Shown piece by piece: positions 5,101 through 5,638 of a stretch of DNA of 5,638 nt. The position numbers and the translations under genes are program-made. Under the pieces are notes generated by a model. The model was not told the origin of the DNA, did not search any database, and saw only the letters and a program-made list of their open reading frames with translations. How positions within the stretch are numbered: the stretch's first letter is position 1; each line of letters begins with the position of its first letter. The DNA comes from an uncultured Acidimicrobiia bacterium (GTDB taxonomy: Bacteria; Actinomycetota; Acidimicrobiia; UBA5794), in NCBI GenBank assembly GCA_905480055.1, contig CAJQOW010000130.1, positions 1 to 5,638 of the forward strand, given 5' to 3'.

Positions 5101-5638
5101 TATAGTCAGGAAGCTGGAGGAACGTTGACTGGTAAGGCTATCTCGACGCTCGGATACAGAGGGATGCATTCCTTCGATTTATTCTTCGAAGACTTCTTTG
5201 TCCCAGCGGACAACTTAGTCGGAGGTGAAGCGGGTGAGGGAAGTGGCTTCTATTATACCATGGCGGGATTTTCTGGAGGACGAATTCAAACGGCAGCGCG
5301 TGCAACAGGTCTGATGCAAGCGGCATTTGAGAAAGCTCTTCATTACGCGTGTGACCGGCGAGTATTCAATAATGCACTAAGCCAATTTCAGCTCACGCAA
5401 ATTAAATTGGCTCGTATGTTAGCTACAATAACTGCCTGCCGCCAGTTTAGTTATGCTGTGGCAAAGCTAATGGATGTCGGCAGAGGTCAGATGGAGGCTA
5501 GTTTGGTTAAGTTGTTTAGTTGCCGCGTCGCCGAATGGTTGACGCGTGAGGCTATGCAGATACACGGGGGCATGGGTTATGCTGAGGAAAGCGCAGTATC
5601 ACGTTATTTTGTCGATGCCCGGGTGCTTTCAATTTTTG
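5080..5638 (+). CDS. Acyl-CoA dehydrogenase, partial at both ends
   Basis: The central and C-terminal part of an FAD-dependent acyl-CoA dehydrogenase, which would introduce an alpha-beta double bond into an acyl-CoA and pass electrons to ETF. The frame is open from the junction to the last base. Family landmarks are TLGYRGMHSFDLFFEDFFVPADNLVGG (middle beta domain, about 5146-5226), GGRIQTAARATGLMQAAFEKAL in the C-terminal helical domain (5275-5340), FQLTQIKLARM, MEASLVKLFSCRVAEWLTREAMQIHGGMGY and SRYFVDARVLSIF at the end. In relatives the next residues are EG(A/T), where the Glu is the catalytic base; the window stops one base into that codon. The N-terminal FAD and substrate domain is missing because the frame enters from the junction, so no genuine start is present; ATG 5164 is internal. 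G+C and codon use differ from everything upstream, suggesting another genome. The acyl specificity cannot be told. Confidence 0.88.

Noticed and set aside
1..5638. Genome-wide reassignment of UGA to an amino acid
   Set aside because: TGA ends the hydrolase, selenoprotein, helicase, isochorismatase-like and PadR frames at sensible family ends, and TGG is used for Trp.
1..5638. CRISPR array, tRNA or rRNA gene, transposase or phage genes
   Set aside because: No regularly spaced long repeats, no tRNA cloverleaf or rRNA-like stretch, and no recombinase or phage motifs were seen on either strand.

Overview
The window is mostly GC-rich DNA (about 65% G+C in one 60-base row I counted). Its codon use, TANNNT-type -10 elements 6-7 nt before start codons, and a perfect actinobacterial-type LexA box point to an actinobacterium. 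I would guess an uncultured environmental lineage such as Acidimicrobiia; that placement is inference. The last ~550 bases are clearly lower in G+C (40-48% in two counted rows) and look foreign to the rest, by recombination or by misassembly.

Layout from left to right: (1) the C-terminal two thirds of an HSL-type alpha/beta-hydrolase, cut by the window start; (2) a gap of about 140 bp with GAG-periodic repeats; (3) a PrdB/GrdB-like gene, 766-1773 (+), which reads through an in-frame TGA at 1483-1485. The TGA sits in a UPVCH motif, and a bacterial SECIS-like hairpin with a GGUCG apical loop begins at the right distance downstream, so I call it a selenoprotein of 335 residues with Sec240; (4) a convergent full-length UvrD/PcrA-type helicase, 3841-1784 (-), with a perfect LexA box across its start codon; (5) a divergent isochorismatase-family gene, 3956-4543 (+), broken by an in-frame TGA that is not at a redox position and lacks a SECIS, so probably a pseudogene or sequence error; (6) a GAG/CTC heptad inverted repeat; (7) a PadR-type regulator with two matching TACTG-N7-CAGTA operators, cut after its winged helix; (8) an abrupt junction into an N-terminally truncated acyl-CoA dehydrogenase that runs off the window one base into its expected catalytic Glu codon.

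The genes do not form one operon: each main gene appears to have its own promoter, three of them apparently leaderless. The most notable item is the selenoprotein, which naive ORF calling would split into two unrelated pieces. It carries exactly one cysteine, paired with the Sec. The window holds two internal UGA codons with opposite readings, one recoded and one probably nonsense, which makes a useful contrast. UGA also ends five reading frames here, so it is not reassigned genome-wide.
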